64,000 nt of DNA from Trifolium pratense (Eukaryota > Streptophyta > Magnoliopsida > Fabales > Fabaceae), in assembly GCF_020283565.1 (NCBI RefSeq), contig NC_060065.1:31670409-31734408 (forward strand). Direction: 5' to 3'. Of this stretch, positions 20,437 to 31,271 are shown piece by piece; position 1 is the first letter of the stretch; each line of letters starts with the position of its first letter. Made by a program: the position numbers and the translations under genes. The notes under the pieces are model-generated. The model searched no databases. It had not been told where the DNA came from and saw nothing but the letters and a program-made list of their open reading frames with translations.

Positions 20437-21690
20437 CATTGTGGCAAAAATAGATTTTGTAAATTGTGCTGAACAAGAGTATGTTTGGATCGGGGTATGT
20501 AATGAAATGTAGTGGGGTTGTTTTTTGTTTGCAACAATAACATGTTCATCTTGATTATCCAACAATGTGCTACATTGGTGAATCTTGATTATTCAAGCCT
20601 AAGAAGGCTAAGTTGGATGGTAAGAAATTGTATAGTTGCTAAAAGAATTCTCAAGACAAGTATTGAGATGATGTGTTTGGATGACCCTAACTAGATGAAT
20701 GTTTTACCAAAAATGTGGTTTACAATATGAATTCTTTATTCATATGTAATCAAGATGGTATAGATGGAAGATTTGATGGTCTAAATGCAATTTGAGTATG
20801 AATTTTTATTCATTACTAGATGACCCTTGATGATGATATTTCCACAATGGTAAATTGGGAAGATGACCGTGTGCCTTTTTGCCTTAGATGTAAAATTGAG
20901 TATATGTCCCTTGATGTCTCTAAATTGATGGTATGAATACAATTTCAATGTGAATGGTTATTCATAACTTGAAATGTAAGTGAGATGACCATGGATGTGA
21001 TTTTATACATATGCACGTCGAAACGACCCTTGGTATAATGACTATATGATGCTTTTTGTATAATGATAAATTGGGATGATGGTAGTGTGCCTTGGTGACC
21101 AAATATGCAAAATTGAATATATGTGTCCCTTGACCAAATATGCAAAATTGAATATATGTGTCCCTTGATCATTGTGGCATAAATAGATTTTGTAAATTGT
21201 GCTGAACAAGTGTATGTTTGGATCCGGGTATGTAATGAAATGTAGTGGGGTTGTTTTTTGTTTGCAACAATAACATGTTAATCTTGATTATCCAACAATG
21301 TGCTACATTGGTGAATCTTGATTATTCAAGCCTAAGAAGGCTAAGTTGGATGGTAAGAAATTGTATAGTTGCTAAAAGAATTCTCAAGACAAGTATTGAG
21401 ATGCTTTGTTTGGATGACCTTAACGAGATGAATTTTTTACCAAAAATGTGGTTTACAATATGAATTCTTTATTCATATGTAATCAAGATGGTATAGATGG
21501 AAGATTTGATGGTCTAAATGCAATTTGAGTATGAATTTTTATTCATTACTAGACTAGATGACCCTTGATGATGATATTAACACAATGGTAAATTGGGAAG
21601 ATGGCCACGTGCCTTTTTGCCTTAGATGTAAAATTGAGTTTATATATGTCCCTCAATATCTCTAAATTGATGGTATGAATACAATTACTA
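20437..21690 (+). repeat. Tandem direct duplication, period about 733 bp
   Basis: Sequence from 20437 (cattgtggca) recurs from 21170 with few changes for about 500 bases, including agtggggttgttttttgttt and ctaagaaggctaagttggat. The first 60 bases of each unit belong to the XPT-downstream segment and the rest to the minisatellite family, so the tandem event came after the segmental copy. An internal 34-bp duplication (accaaatatgcaaaattg...) lies near 21100-21167. Confidence 0.85.
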
Positions 21691-21699
21691 CACTTTGGA

Positions 21700-22320
21700 A
21701 TAAACAGAGCTTCAGTGTTAATGTACAGATAGCTTCTGCAAGCACTGCTGCCATTGCAAAGGCAGCATAATCTTTTAACTGTTAGGACTATTAGAAGTCC
21801 ATAATTCTGCTCTGTTTTGTTGTCTTTTATGGAGTTTATATGAACAACATATGGAAACAAATGCTAGACTCAAGCTTTACAGTTGACAACTGTGCTCATC
21901 AGTTACCTGAAGGTTGGAATTTAGTGCAGAGGTCGCGTTCTATTTCCTGGTCCAATGCATGCGGAACATGCGACTGCTTCAGGTCTGATGCGGGCAGAAC
22001 CTGTGACTGCCTCAGGTCTGATGCGGGCAGAACCTGCGACTGCTTCATTGTCTGATACAGGCTTGTGCGTTGCAGAATGCTACGTGGTTGGGCCTGGTGT
22101 GGCGTGGACAGGTTCTACTTTTTAATTAGAAGAGGCCGACTCTGGGGAGATTCAAATGTAATATTGATGTATCCTTATTGTCAATTTTAAATAGAGTTGG
22201 CACCGGAATATGCATCCGTGACGAACTTGGTCAATTTGGGCTTGCAAAGACAGAATGGATTACCCTTCTTTGTGGAGTGGAAGTTGGTGAAGCTCTTGGT
22301 GAGTATATGTCCCTTGATAT
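21700..22320 (+). pseudogene. RNase H-like fragment, copy C
   Basis: Related to copies A and B but with only one version of the block of about 45 bases in the IDAS region, so it keeps the ancestral arrangement. Translation includes CIRDELGQFGLAKTEWI and LLCGVEVGEALGEY. A short direct repeat with 'aggtctgatgcgggcagaac' (about 21979-22040) lies upstream. Stops upstream of the domain make it non-coding as a whole. Confidence 0.55.
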
Positions 22321-23428
22321 CCCTAAATCGATGATCTAAATGCAATTTCAATGTGAATGTTTATTCATAACTTGAAATGCAATTGGACATGACCCTTGAT
22401 GCAATGACTATACAATGTTTTTTTTCATAATGTCAAATTGAATATATGTCTCTTTAAAACTCTAAATTGAATATATATGTCTCTTTGCATAATGGTTTTG
22501 TGCCTTGGTGACCATAGATGCGAAAATTGAATTCATAACTTGATATGCATGTCAAGACGACCCTTGATATAGTGACTATATGATGCTTTTTTAATAATGA
22601 TAAATTGATACGATGGCATTGGTAGTATGCTTTGGTTACCTTATATGCAAAATTGATTGTAAGTCCCTTGATGACTTTAAATGCAAAATTCTATATTTAA
22701 GCCTTGATAACCGATTGTTGGCCTAAATGCAATATCATTATTAATGTTTATTCGTAATTTAAAATGCACATTGAGATGACCCTTGATGCAATGATTATAC
22801 CAGACATTGTTAATAAATCGGGGTGATGGTAGTGTACTAGTGTGCCTTGGTAACCATAGATGTGAAAATTGAACATGTCTTTGATGATTGAATGCAAAAT
22901 TTTGATATTTGAGCTTTCATTCTCAGAATTGGCGGCCTAATTGCAATTTTATTATATTGTTTATTCATAACTTGAAATGTAATTTGAGATTACCCCTGCT
23001 TCAAATTTCTACCGTAGATAATGAAATGATTTTGAAAATATAATTGTTCCTTTTGATTTTGAGAAGCTTTAATAGATGACAAACATAAATTCTACAAAGA
23101 TTGTATCAAGAAACAAATGGTGTAATTCAGAATGCTTGTTTGAAATTTCTACCATGGCTGAGCAAGTGATTTTAAAAATATAATCGTTGCTTTTAATTTT
23201 GAGATGGTAGACATGATTCATTTTTAAAGAGATTTCAACATGCCAATTAGTGTAGAAAACTTGAATTATTAATCTACATTGGTTAACCTTCAAATAATTT
23301 TATCAAGGGTGAAAAATGTGAAAAGAGAAAGAGCTTATTGAAAATTTTAATGACTTGGAGGTGGGAGTTGGTGCTGTGATGTCAACATTTGTCACTTTGT
23401 TGGCTTGTTGCATACTTCACTATGAACT
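22321..23428. other. Decayed repeats of the same family, no gene
   Basis: Phrases such as 'gatgacccttgat', 'gcaatgactatac' and 'tgccttggt-acc' recur at intervals with decreasing similarity up to about 22990. Another short duplicate (tttgaaatttctacc, near 23003 and 23138) follows. No ORF or RNA gene is seen. Confidence 0.5.
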
Positions 23429-24544
23429 TGTTGGAACAAAATTGATTTAAAAATGTTTGCCCCTAAATCTATTAAGGTTTTGATGATAACAAAGTATTAA
23501 TAAACAATTGGAAGGATTAAAAATTTAATTCAAGTGTGCAGAACTTAGCTCCAGATAAGCTCTGAAGAAAGCTCAGAAGACAAATATTCAGAAGTTCGCA
23601 AGCACTCAGAAGATAATGGTCTTCAGAAGTTACAAGCAACAGAAGATGAACTCATCAGAACTTCTTAAAGTCTGACCTTCATCAAACTCTGAAGATCTTC
23701 TTGAAGTCTGTGAAGATTCTCTTTTGTAGGTCAACTCTCCTACCAATGAAGAAAAGGACCTCTCAACCTTGATCAGAACAGCTACTTGCATTTTGTCTGT
23801 CCACAATGGAGAACGTGGGTTATCAGACTTATTAGCTGAATAAGGAAAGTCTTCTCTGCACATGGTCAAAGTTACTGAAACTCTTACTCTGTTTTGGAAA
23901 CGACCAAACTGCATCAAGACAAGTTGCTTGAAGACAAAAGGATATCTTCTTCAACGGTCATCTTTGCAACGACTCTTTATCAGTCCTATATATACTAGAA
24001 GAATCAGTTGCAAAGTAATCAACAATCTTACACGCACTCGAACAAACTCTGATTTGCGAATACAAGCTTTGAACCTCTGAACTAGTGTTTTTAACTCTTA
24101 GTCCAAATACTTTGTACTCATTGTATTTGCTTATTAAGGTTCTCTTAAGAGCAGTTGTATTCTTTAAACAACTTTATTATCTCTGTTATTTGAGAAGTCT
24201 TAAGCTTGTGTGCTTAAGTGAGAAGTCTTAAGCTTGTGTGCTTGAGCATTGTTGTGAAGTCTCTTGCTTGTGTGCTTGAGCATTTGTAATCTTGTGTGAT
24301 TATAGTGAAATCCCTTTGAAGTGCAAGGGGACTGGACTACTCTCGTTTTGTGAGAGGAACCGGTATAAATTGCTTGTGTGATCTCTCTCTTATCTTGTTT
24401 TATTTGTGTTACTTATCCGCTGTTGTTGTAGTTAAGTTAAGAACTTTGAAAAAGTTTTAACTTGGCTTCTTGCTTGATTTCTTCTTCAGCTGGTATTCAT
24501 TCAAATTGATCTCTTTGTTATATTTGTTGTTCTTTTTCATAACA
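23429..24544 (+). mobile_element. Probable solo LTR of a Ty1/copia (SIRE-like) element
   Basis: It starts TGTTGGAACAAAATTG, has ggttttgatgataacaaag soon after, a TATA-like tatatata near 23989, tandem 'gcttgtgtgctt' repeats at 24200-24290, and ends near cataaca. These match legume copia LTRs. No PBS, gag or pol follows, so it is a solo LTR or a fragment. No convincing target duplication was found, and the right end is approximate. Confidence 0.6.
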
Positions 24545-24854
24545 AAATTTAGGTTATGGATTTCGAAGCTTGGTGGAGCAACGTCAAATTATCCGATTTA
24601 GCTTCATAATTTTGGGGTGAGTCTGTGTTTGGCAATGGAGAGTGAATGAGACCTGTTTTAATCCCTTTTATTTTGTGAGTCAAGATTACACTTATCAGCT
24701 CACCCCAAATTAATGCAATAAGATGAAATTGTGCAATGATATTCTTGGAATATCACTTGAATATATGGTAATGGATTAAAGTGGGTGCACAATCAGAACA
24801 AGTCTCAACATTTGCCTATTGCCTATCACTTTTAAATAAATTCTTATACTAAGA
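24545..24854. other. Short non-coding stretch between LTR and PGG pseudogene
   Basis: No ORF of note. It may contain the outermost 3' flank of the minus-strand PGG pseudogene. Confidence 0.4.
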
Positions 24855-25575
24855 CATAGCCATAGTCCAAAAGTGTTTACTGTTCGGAAGATATCTAAGG
24901 GATTTGATTATACTATTACTGCTCATGATAGAACAAGAATAACTTAAACTAATGACGAAGTAACTAGTGAATGAATACTTTGTAGCTGTGCTGAGGAACA
25001 ACCTTCCGAAACATAGCCAGAATTTGATCAAAGTACAGTGGGAGTTGAACCAAGGCATAAAAGGACACAGGCAAACATGTTGCAGCATATATGGGATAAA
25101 CTGCAAATCTCAGCATGCTAAACAATAAAGAAATGCCCTGCACAAAATGAGACTAACACAGATGCTATAGATGTGAAGAGTGTAGTCAACCCTGTATGAA
25201 GCTGTCTTGGTAAGTCAACAACAAAATCCTTTTCTTCAAACCGAGATGATGTCAAAAGAAACAAAACAAGGGTTGTGACAGAGGAGCAAAGTGCAACAAG
25301 TGATCATGTTACAGCATAGAGTTTGAAAGCAGGCTGTTTTAGCAATAGTGGTATACCAGGATTTTGATCAGGACCACCTGGAATTCCTGTTGAGGTTGTG
25401 AATGCAACAATTGCTGCTACCACTGAGCATGATTCTGAGGTTTTGGTGAGCCATTTGCTACCTTCTTTTACTAGTTGTCTGTGTGTCTGTCAATGAAGAC
25501 TTGCTTTGCTGTTTTCTCATCATTATTATAACGTTCATAGAAATTAGGTGGCATGGAGTTCTTAACAAGCTCAAA
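24855..25575 (-). pseudogene. PGG-domain (ankyrin/ITN1-type) protein pseudogene
   Basis: Read on the minus strand: ELVKNSMPPNFYERYNNDEK, then a stop, then EGSKWLTKTSESCSVVAAIV, FTTSTGIPGGPDQNPGIPL, a TGA stop, SLVALCSSVTTLVLFLLTSS, RFEEKDFVVDLPRQLHTGLT, FTSIASVLVSFCAGHFFIV, a stop, and a frameshifted remainder. This is the membrane PGG domain that ends plant ankyrin-repeat proteins such as ITN1/ACD6 relatives, with the PGGPDQ hallmark intact. At least two in-frame stops and a frameshift kill it. No ankyrin repeats were found upstream. Confidence 0.85.
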
Positions 25576-25639
25576 AAACACAAACATCAAGAATAGACAC
25601 AATATTATACTGCATGTTATATTGTTGTTTGAGCAACAA

Positions 25640-26062
25640 TATAAATAATAACTCAAACTAGGGCCACTCATAGTTCGATTCACAATGGAAACCGTACCAA
25701 ACCGAACCCTTATAACAGTTCGGTAAAAATAAACTGAACCGTTAATAGTTTGTAACTGAACTGGTATACAGGTTTGGTTCACCGGTACTGTAGTTTTAAA
25801 CCGAACTAGAACTATCTTTACAAATTGTACTCTTTCAAACCGAACTGATTCTTTGTGAGCTGAATTGAACAAACTGCTATTATTAACTCATAAACTGAAT
25901 TAATCCGTTAAATTGCACCGAACTGCGATAGATAGTTCACAAACTGAACTGAACTGGTTCAATTTGCGAACTTTCATTGGCATAACCCTGAACTTATACA
26001 ATGTACAATGTTCGGCTATTTCAACATTGTACAATGTTCGGCTAACCCTGAACTTATACAAA
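25640..26062. mobile_element. hAT-like fragment rich in 'accgaac/gttcggt' motifs
   Basis: Many short direct and inverted copies of aaccgaac and gttcggt resemble subterminal repeats of plant hAT elements. It may begin tagggcca near 25661 and end near 25990. No matching 8-bp duplication was found. A direct repeat of about 60 bp (taaccctgaacttatac at about 25983 and 26043) adjoins it. Confidence 0.35.
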
Positions 26063-27235
26063 AATAATATAACTTTATTTTTTATCTTTTGTTATAGAAA
26101 TAACTTATACATAAGCACTTATCATATTAAACACTTATACAATAAATTGCATATTAAGTTGTTTATCCAAACAAGACTTCGATGTTTCTTATTTTGGGCT
26201 ATTCTTTTGTGAATGTCGTATTTTGATGGACTCTTAGCTAAAATATAGACTTAACTTAAGTATATTAGGTTTTTTTTTTTAAAAAAAATCTTAATTTTGT
26301 TCGGAAACAATGTAATACGGGCAACTTATGACATAAAACATGGACACTCCTCACATTATACGTATCGTGATGTCGAACACATGTGGGTGTCCAACACCAG
26401 CACTTACAATTACATTGAATTATATCATTTTTTAAATTTTATTATTAATGTCGACATATCAGTGTCAATGTTGTGTCCGATGTCCTTGCTTCATAAGTTA
26501 ACTCACAACCTAATTCCTTTCCAATATTATTCCTAACCATTGGTCTGAAGCTCAAAGCTGGAAAATAATCAAAATATGTCACTGTTTTGGAGTAAGCTAA
26601 AAGGTTTCATGATGAATGAATTAGGGAAAAATAAAAATATGAGTAATTGTTTTCTGAATTTTATTAATACAATATACATTCCTTCGTGAGTTCTTAAGTA
26701 ATGCTTTAATAAGCATGAAGTAAATCTTATTATTTTCTCCTCTCTCGTTAGCCTCTTAAAGACAGTCTAAACATTATTCCAATTTTAGCTAGATCCTTTC
26801 ATGCATGTCACTAAAGTTGATTACAATAGTTGATAGATCTAACAGAATTTGCATTTTCTTGTTGATAGATCTAACAGAATTTGCATTTTCTTTCCCCTGC
26901 ACATAGTTCATGTTTTAAAGTTTTCAAAATCATTCATCAAATATTGCATTATTGCAAGTGAATGTTCAAAGACCACCTGAGGAGATTTGAACTTCCCTAA
27001 ACTAGCACCTAAAAAGTGTCATTTTCGAAGAAAAGTAAACAGACTGAGGATTTTTTTTTTAAGGTATAATCTATTTTGGATACTTAATTGGTCTTGTCAT
27101 TTGAGTTTGTCCAAGTTCTTAATACTGTATTATATTTGCAATACTTGACGCAATAAAATTGACTCAAGAATTCAAATTAGATTTTATGACACTTGAGTAA
27201 AGCTCAACATCTATCTATCTAGTTCAGCTTGAGCT
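26063..27235. other. Intergenic with repeat remnants
   Basis: Contains a reversed MITE relic (26085-26175), a 'gtcgtattttgatggactc' block (about 26214) that recurs near 28868, a 'gtgtccaacacc' type repeat near 26385, and a 30-bp tandem duplication (gttgatagatctaacagaat, about 26829 and 26862). No gene is seen. Confidence 0.45.
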
Positions 27236-27238
27236 TAA

Positions 27239-28235
27239 GGGTCCGTTTGGTTCGGGGGTTTTGGAGGGGAGGGGAGGGGAGGTGATATTTTCAATTTTTT
27301 ATGTTTGGTTCAATTTTTTAGGAGGGGAGGTGAGGGAAGGGGAGGGATTCAAAACACATTTTAGACCACTTTTTGCTTCCCCCAAATTGGGGGGATTTGG
27401 AGGGGAGGGGAGACATTAAATGTTATTACAATTTTAATTATGTTGACATAATTATCCTTATATTTATTTTTAAATACCAAAATCATCCTTACTTGATTTT
27501 TAATGTTGCTAACTTGCTATTTTTTTGTGTCAAAAATAAAATTTGCTACTTTTTTATTATAAAAAGAGAACTTGCTATTTGTTTAGGTTTTTGCTTACGT
27601 TAATTATTATTCACTCACACAGACATATATAATTTGTTTTCATTATTTTTTTTTGGATTCGTTGATATTTCTTATTTCCACACAATTTTCAATTTGTTGC
27701 ATCTAATATACAATTTGTCATATAATTGTTTTGCCTACGTTTATATTTTGTTACGTGTGATTAATTTGTTTTATATAACTTTTTGTCTTTGCCTATTACG
27801 TTAAATGTATATATATAATTTTTTTTATAAGATTAAATTTTAAATTTTTGTGTGCAGTTTAATTTTTATAAATTATTTATTAGATTCAATCAACCATCAA
27901 GATAAAAAAAAAAAATTAACATCAACAAATAATTACATTTGTGGAGTTTCGAGTCTATTGAGTTCTTATATTTAAATATTTATAAAGTGAATAATTTTAA
28001 AATTATGAGACTCTTATAAATAATAAGGATAAAAAAGTAATTTAATTATATCATCCCTCCCCTCCCCTCGTGAACCAAACATATTTGCAATTAAAATCTC
28101 CCTCCCCCCCTCCCCTTCCCTCTTTTGAACCAAACACATCTGCAATTAAATTTTTTCCCTCCCCTCCCCTTCCCTCCCCTCCCCTCTATAAAAATCCCTC
28201 CCCTCCCCTTCTACTCTTTTGAACCAAACAGACCC
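27239..28235. mobile_element. Tourist/PIF-Harbinger-like element with G-rich ends
   Basis: Terminal inverted repeats are GGGTCCGTTTGGTTC and, at the right, GAACCAAACAGACCC, flanked by TAA at 27236-27238 and 28236-28238. A 3-bp TWA duplication and a GGG...GTTTGGTTC end are typical of Tourist-type elements moved by a Harbinger transposase. It is 997 bp with no credible transposase ORF. Both ends carry dense gggga/tcccc tracts on opposite strands, which could pair as a long imperfect foldback or form G-quadruplexes. Confidence 0.85.
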
Positions 28236-28238
28236 TAA

Positions 28239-29342
28239 GGTAAATACTTTCTTATCACAATTATCCAGAGAATGCATTCATAATTGTAGAGGCCAAGAAA
28301 CAAAGGTGTGGACCATTCTACCTATTGTGTGTTGTGTGACTCCACTTTAGAGCCTGTGGAGCAAACACAATAAAATGCTTTGGGAAGGTGAAGTCACACA
28401 AGTAAACCAGATTGTTAACAAAAATTTCCATACTTGATCTGATGGGAACAATCATATGGTGCAATAAGCCTTGGAGATTAGAGTTGTCAGAAACAACAAT
28501 CCTGCAGGCTGTAACTGCTTGGGAGGCACTAACAAATCATACGGTGAGGTGTAACAGTGACACTTAATTTCTCCAGAAACTGTAAATTTCCGGTTTGGCT
28601 TACTGTTAACGCGACAAAGCTGGTGTGTGTTTTAGCAGCACATATGATGACTATCCTTATGTGTATGGATGCTATGGAAGGTGAGGCTCTGGTACAGAGC
28701 TTCATTTAGTGCATGTCATTTTTTAGGTGGATAGTAAAGGGATTGTAGACAAGTTTCCTAATTCTTTATCATTCCCTAACTCATCTACCCAGACACCAAA
28801 CCATCCTTATATCTCCCGAGTTTCCTAATTCTTTATTTGATGTTTTTTATCTTTGGTCCATCTTCCACGAATGTCGTATTTTGATGGACTCTTAACCTAA
28901 TTACATTTGAAATACCCTTTTGAATTGCTTCAACATTTTCAATGAAATAACATAATAAAAGCTTACTCAACAAAGTAGATTAAATTTTTCCCCTTGCACG
29001 AACACAAACAAACACACCGAACACAACATAACCACTAATACGTCAACGCTGATAGCATAATTCAATATAGTGTCGAACATTGATGCGTGTCCGACACCGG
29101 GGCGCCACACCTACTTCGAAGAGTGTATGTGTTTCATAACTTTTCCATGGTTTAACATTATTACAATAAGTAGTAAATGAATTTAAACAGCATTGGGAAA
29201 GCAAAGACTAATAAGCACTCAAACTAGCCATACCCATAATAACATTATAGCTTTTCAAGTAAAATATGGCTACTACACTAGCATGAAAATTCAAAATGAA
29301 AACCTTATATCCTCAAATTGGTCAGAAAAAACTAAAACAAAC
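28239..29342. other. Intergenic, no gene recognised
   Basis: Moderately complex sequence at 28240-28800 does not match anything I recognise on either strand. A 'gtgtcgaac...gtccgacacc' repeat lies near 29070-29105. The 3' UTR of the minus-strand gene should reach in from the right. Confidence 0.4.
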
Positions 29343-30071
29343 TCATCTAGAAAACACAGCAAAAAGCAATCCAGCAGACAAACCAAGAATACAAAGAAAA
29401 GAAACCCCTTTAACCCTAACAAACAAAACATTCAACTGTTTAGCAACTTGAAGTGTAAGTGTAAGAATCTGCAACCTACCTTGTTCCTCCATTTTCTTAA
29501 AGAAATGCATTGGCTTCAAACTTTGACGTAACATAAAAGCCAAAGAAAAAGGAAAAGCAAAAGCCAAAAAGCTTTGAACAGAAACCTCAGTAATTGGTGA
29601 AGATTTGGTTATGTATGTTATCCAACCTCCAACACCAAGCTGAACAAGACCCATTAAAGCAATAACTCTGCTTAATCCATAAATGTTCTTCATCATCCCT
29701 TCAAGAACATCTCTTGTCTCATTAGCAAGTGGTGATAAATCTCTTTCTACTGTTGGTTCTTCAATTTCTTGGTGTTTGAAATTTGGATTTTCACTTGGGT
29801 ATGGGCTTGAGTTTGAATCTTTTTCTGATGATGATAAAAACTTGGGTTTTGTGAAATGAAGAAAAGGGTTGTTAAAAATTGAAACTTTGTGTGATGAAAA
29901 GGGATATAGATTGAGATGTGAAGTGGGCTTTGAAGGGGTTGTTAATTGAGAGAAAAAGTGTGGAAAAGAAGAAGAAGATGGGTTGTGGGTTATGGATTGA
30001 AAGATTGGAAATTGACAAGGTTTTAGGATTGAAGAAGTTAGCCTTAATCTTCTTGAAATGATGGCGGCCAT
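29343..30071 (-). CDS. Conserved plant organellar membrane protein of unknown function
   Basis: A single-exon 242-residue frame. I chose the start [14 protein letters not shown] (ATG at 30071) over an upstream in-frame ATG because the Arg/Ser-rich start looks like a mitochondrial or plastid targeting peptide and the upstream codons do not. Residues about 1-100 are low-complexity Ser/Pro/Lys. A conserved-looking core follows ([20 protein letters not shown]) with probable membrane spans near 136-155, 165-181 and 222-241. [19 protein letters not shown] is the most distinctive stretch. I recall similar uncharacterised plant proteins but no function. Two TATA-like boxes lie upstream at about 30264 and 30418. 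Confidence 0.75.
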   Translation of the reverse strand: MAAIISRRLRLTSSILKPCQFPIFQSITHNPSSSSFPHFFSQLTTPSKPTSHLNLYPFSSHKVSIFNNPFLHFTKPKFLSSSEKDSNSSPYPSENPNFKHQEIEEPTVERDLSPLANETRDVLEGMMKNIYGLSRVIALMGLVQLGVGGWITYITKSSPITEVSVQSFLAFAFPFSLAFMLRQSLKPMHFFKKMEEQGRLQILTLTLQVAKQLNVLFVRVKGVSFLCILGLSAGLLFAVFSR

Positions 30072-30261
30072 TAGAGTACAGTACGATGATGATTTGAGAG
30101 ACGGCGGCGGCGACAAGAGGAACAGCTTATGAACTGTCGTGCGTCTCGTCTCGTGTTCTGTTTGTTTAGTAGCATAGCATTCGAACATGGATCCTCGGCA
30201 GCATAACTCACTGCAGCCATATCTGCTGCAATACTTTAGCCGCACGATCAATGTTCCGCTT

Positions 30262-30275
30262 CCTTATATATAGCA
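30262..30275 (-). promoter_or_regulatory. Proximal TATA box of the minus-strand gene
   Basis: The minus strand reads CTATATATAAGGAAG about 195 bases upstream of the chosen ATG. The surrounding 28 bases are nearly repeated around 30410-30438. Confidence 0.6.
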
Positions 30276-30294
30276 TTGGATGAGAAACATCATT

Positions 30295-30424
30295 ACAATA
30301 CTGCTTCCTTTTTTTTTCTTTTAAAACTTGGTATCCGGCTTTAGAACCCACTAATCTAAGGGAACCAATCTCACCGCTCACTTGCGGGGGCCCATTTAAA
30401 GCCACAATACCGCTTCCTTATATA
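30295..30424 (-). repeat. Au-like SINE inserted between duplicated TATA segments
   Basis: On the minus strand, gtgagcggtgagattggttc and gccggataccaag resemble the 3' part of Au-type SINEs, followed by an A-rich tail (T-run at 30309-30317 on plus). acaatactgcttcctt (from about 30295) and acaataccgcttcctt (from about 30406) flank it as a 16-bp target duplication with one mismatch. Confidence 0.7.
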
Positions 30425-30432
30425 TACATTGG
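30410..30432 (-). promoter_or_regulatory. Distal, displaced TATA-like segment
   Basis: ccgcttccttatatata here nearly repeats the sequence at 30254-30270. Without the SINE the two would lie about 45-50 bases apart. Confidence 0.5.
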
Positions 30433-30796
30433 ATGATCAAAATCATGATTTTCTAGTATATTTTCATAAGTTAAGGGAATAAATTACATTAACTAAAATA
30501 ATTTAAACCAGCATATTGATTGGTTTTAAGTAGAGCTGAATGGGCCGGCCCGCCAAGCCCAATTTTTTCCCGGGCTCAGGCTTTGAAAATCATAGCCCGG
30601 ATTATTTTCAAATTTTTTAGTCCGGCCCGACAAAACCCGATTAAAATATGGGCTGGCCCGAAACGGCGCGCGCGGCCCGCAAGCCCAAAAAAATTAAAAA
30701 AATAAAATAAAATATAAATATAAATAATTTGTTTTGGATGATTTGAAATTAGTTTGTAATATAAATTATAAAACACTGTCTGCTACTTAAGTATAA

Positions 30797-31268
30797 CAGA
30801 TGAGTAAAAATAGGGCAGCCAAGAAACTCGTAGGTAGCGGATGAGTAAAAATAGGACGCGCGAGAAACTCGTACGTAGTGGATGAATAAAAATAGGGCGC
30901 GCGAGAAACTCGTACGTAGCAGATGAGTAAAAATAAGACGCGCGAGAAAGTCGTAGGTAGCGGATGAGTAAAAATATGACGCACGAGAAACTCGTAAGTA
31001 GCGGATGCGTAAAAATAGGGCGCGAGAAACTCGTATGTAGTGGATGAGTAAAATAGGGCGCACGAGAAACTCGTACGTAGTGGATGAATAAAAATAGGGC
31101 GCGCGAGAAACTCGTACGTAGCGGATGAGTAAAAATAGGGCGCGCGAGAAAGTCGTAGGATGAGTAAAAATATGACGCGCGAGAAACTCGTAGGTAGTCG
31201 ATGAGTAAAAATAGGGCGCGCGAGAAACTCGTAAATAGGGGATGAGTAAAAGTACAGCGTGCGAGAAT
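30797..31268. repeat. 41-bp tandem array, about 12 units
   Basis: Units follow the pattern agcggatgagtaaaaatagg then gcgcgcgagaaactcgtacgt, with small indels. Each ends in cgcgcgag, which gives the region its CpG-rich rhythm. One further unit (36851-36890) lies beyond the virus-like insert, so that insert interrupted the array. Minus-strand ORFs here are only the array read out. Confidence 0.85.

Positions 31269-31271
<3 letters not shown>

Larger units (their letters stand above)
18297..20500 (+). repeat. Segmental duplication of the XPT 3' end and downstream DNA
   Basis: This block matches 38838-40620 in the same orientation. It contains the last third of XPT, the 3' UTR, a MITE, SINE copies and distal intergenic markers such as gcttcttgcttgatttatg (18788 versus 39387) and gcttggccata near 20390/40490. 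The left edge abuts the minisatellite locus. Its right edge was later included in a tandem duplication. Confidence 0.85.

Noticed and set aside
25471..25872. 133-residue minus-strand ORF as a gene
   Set aside because: Only its end is PGG-protein remnant; the rest runs through repeat sequence rich in gttcggt motifs.
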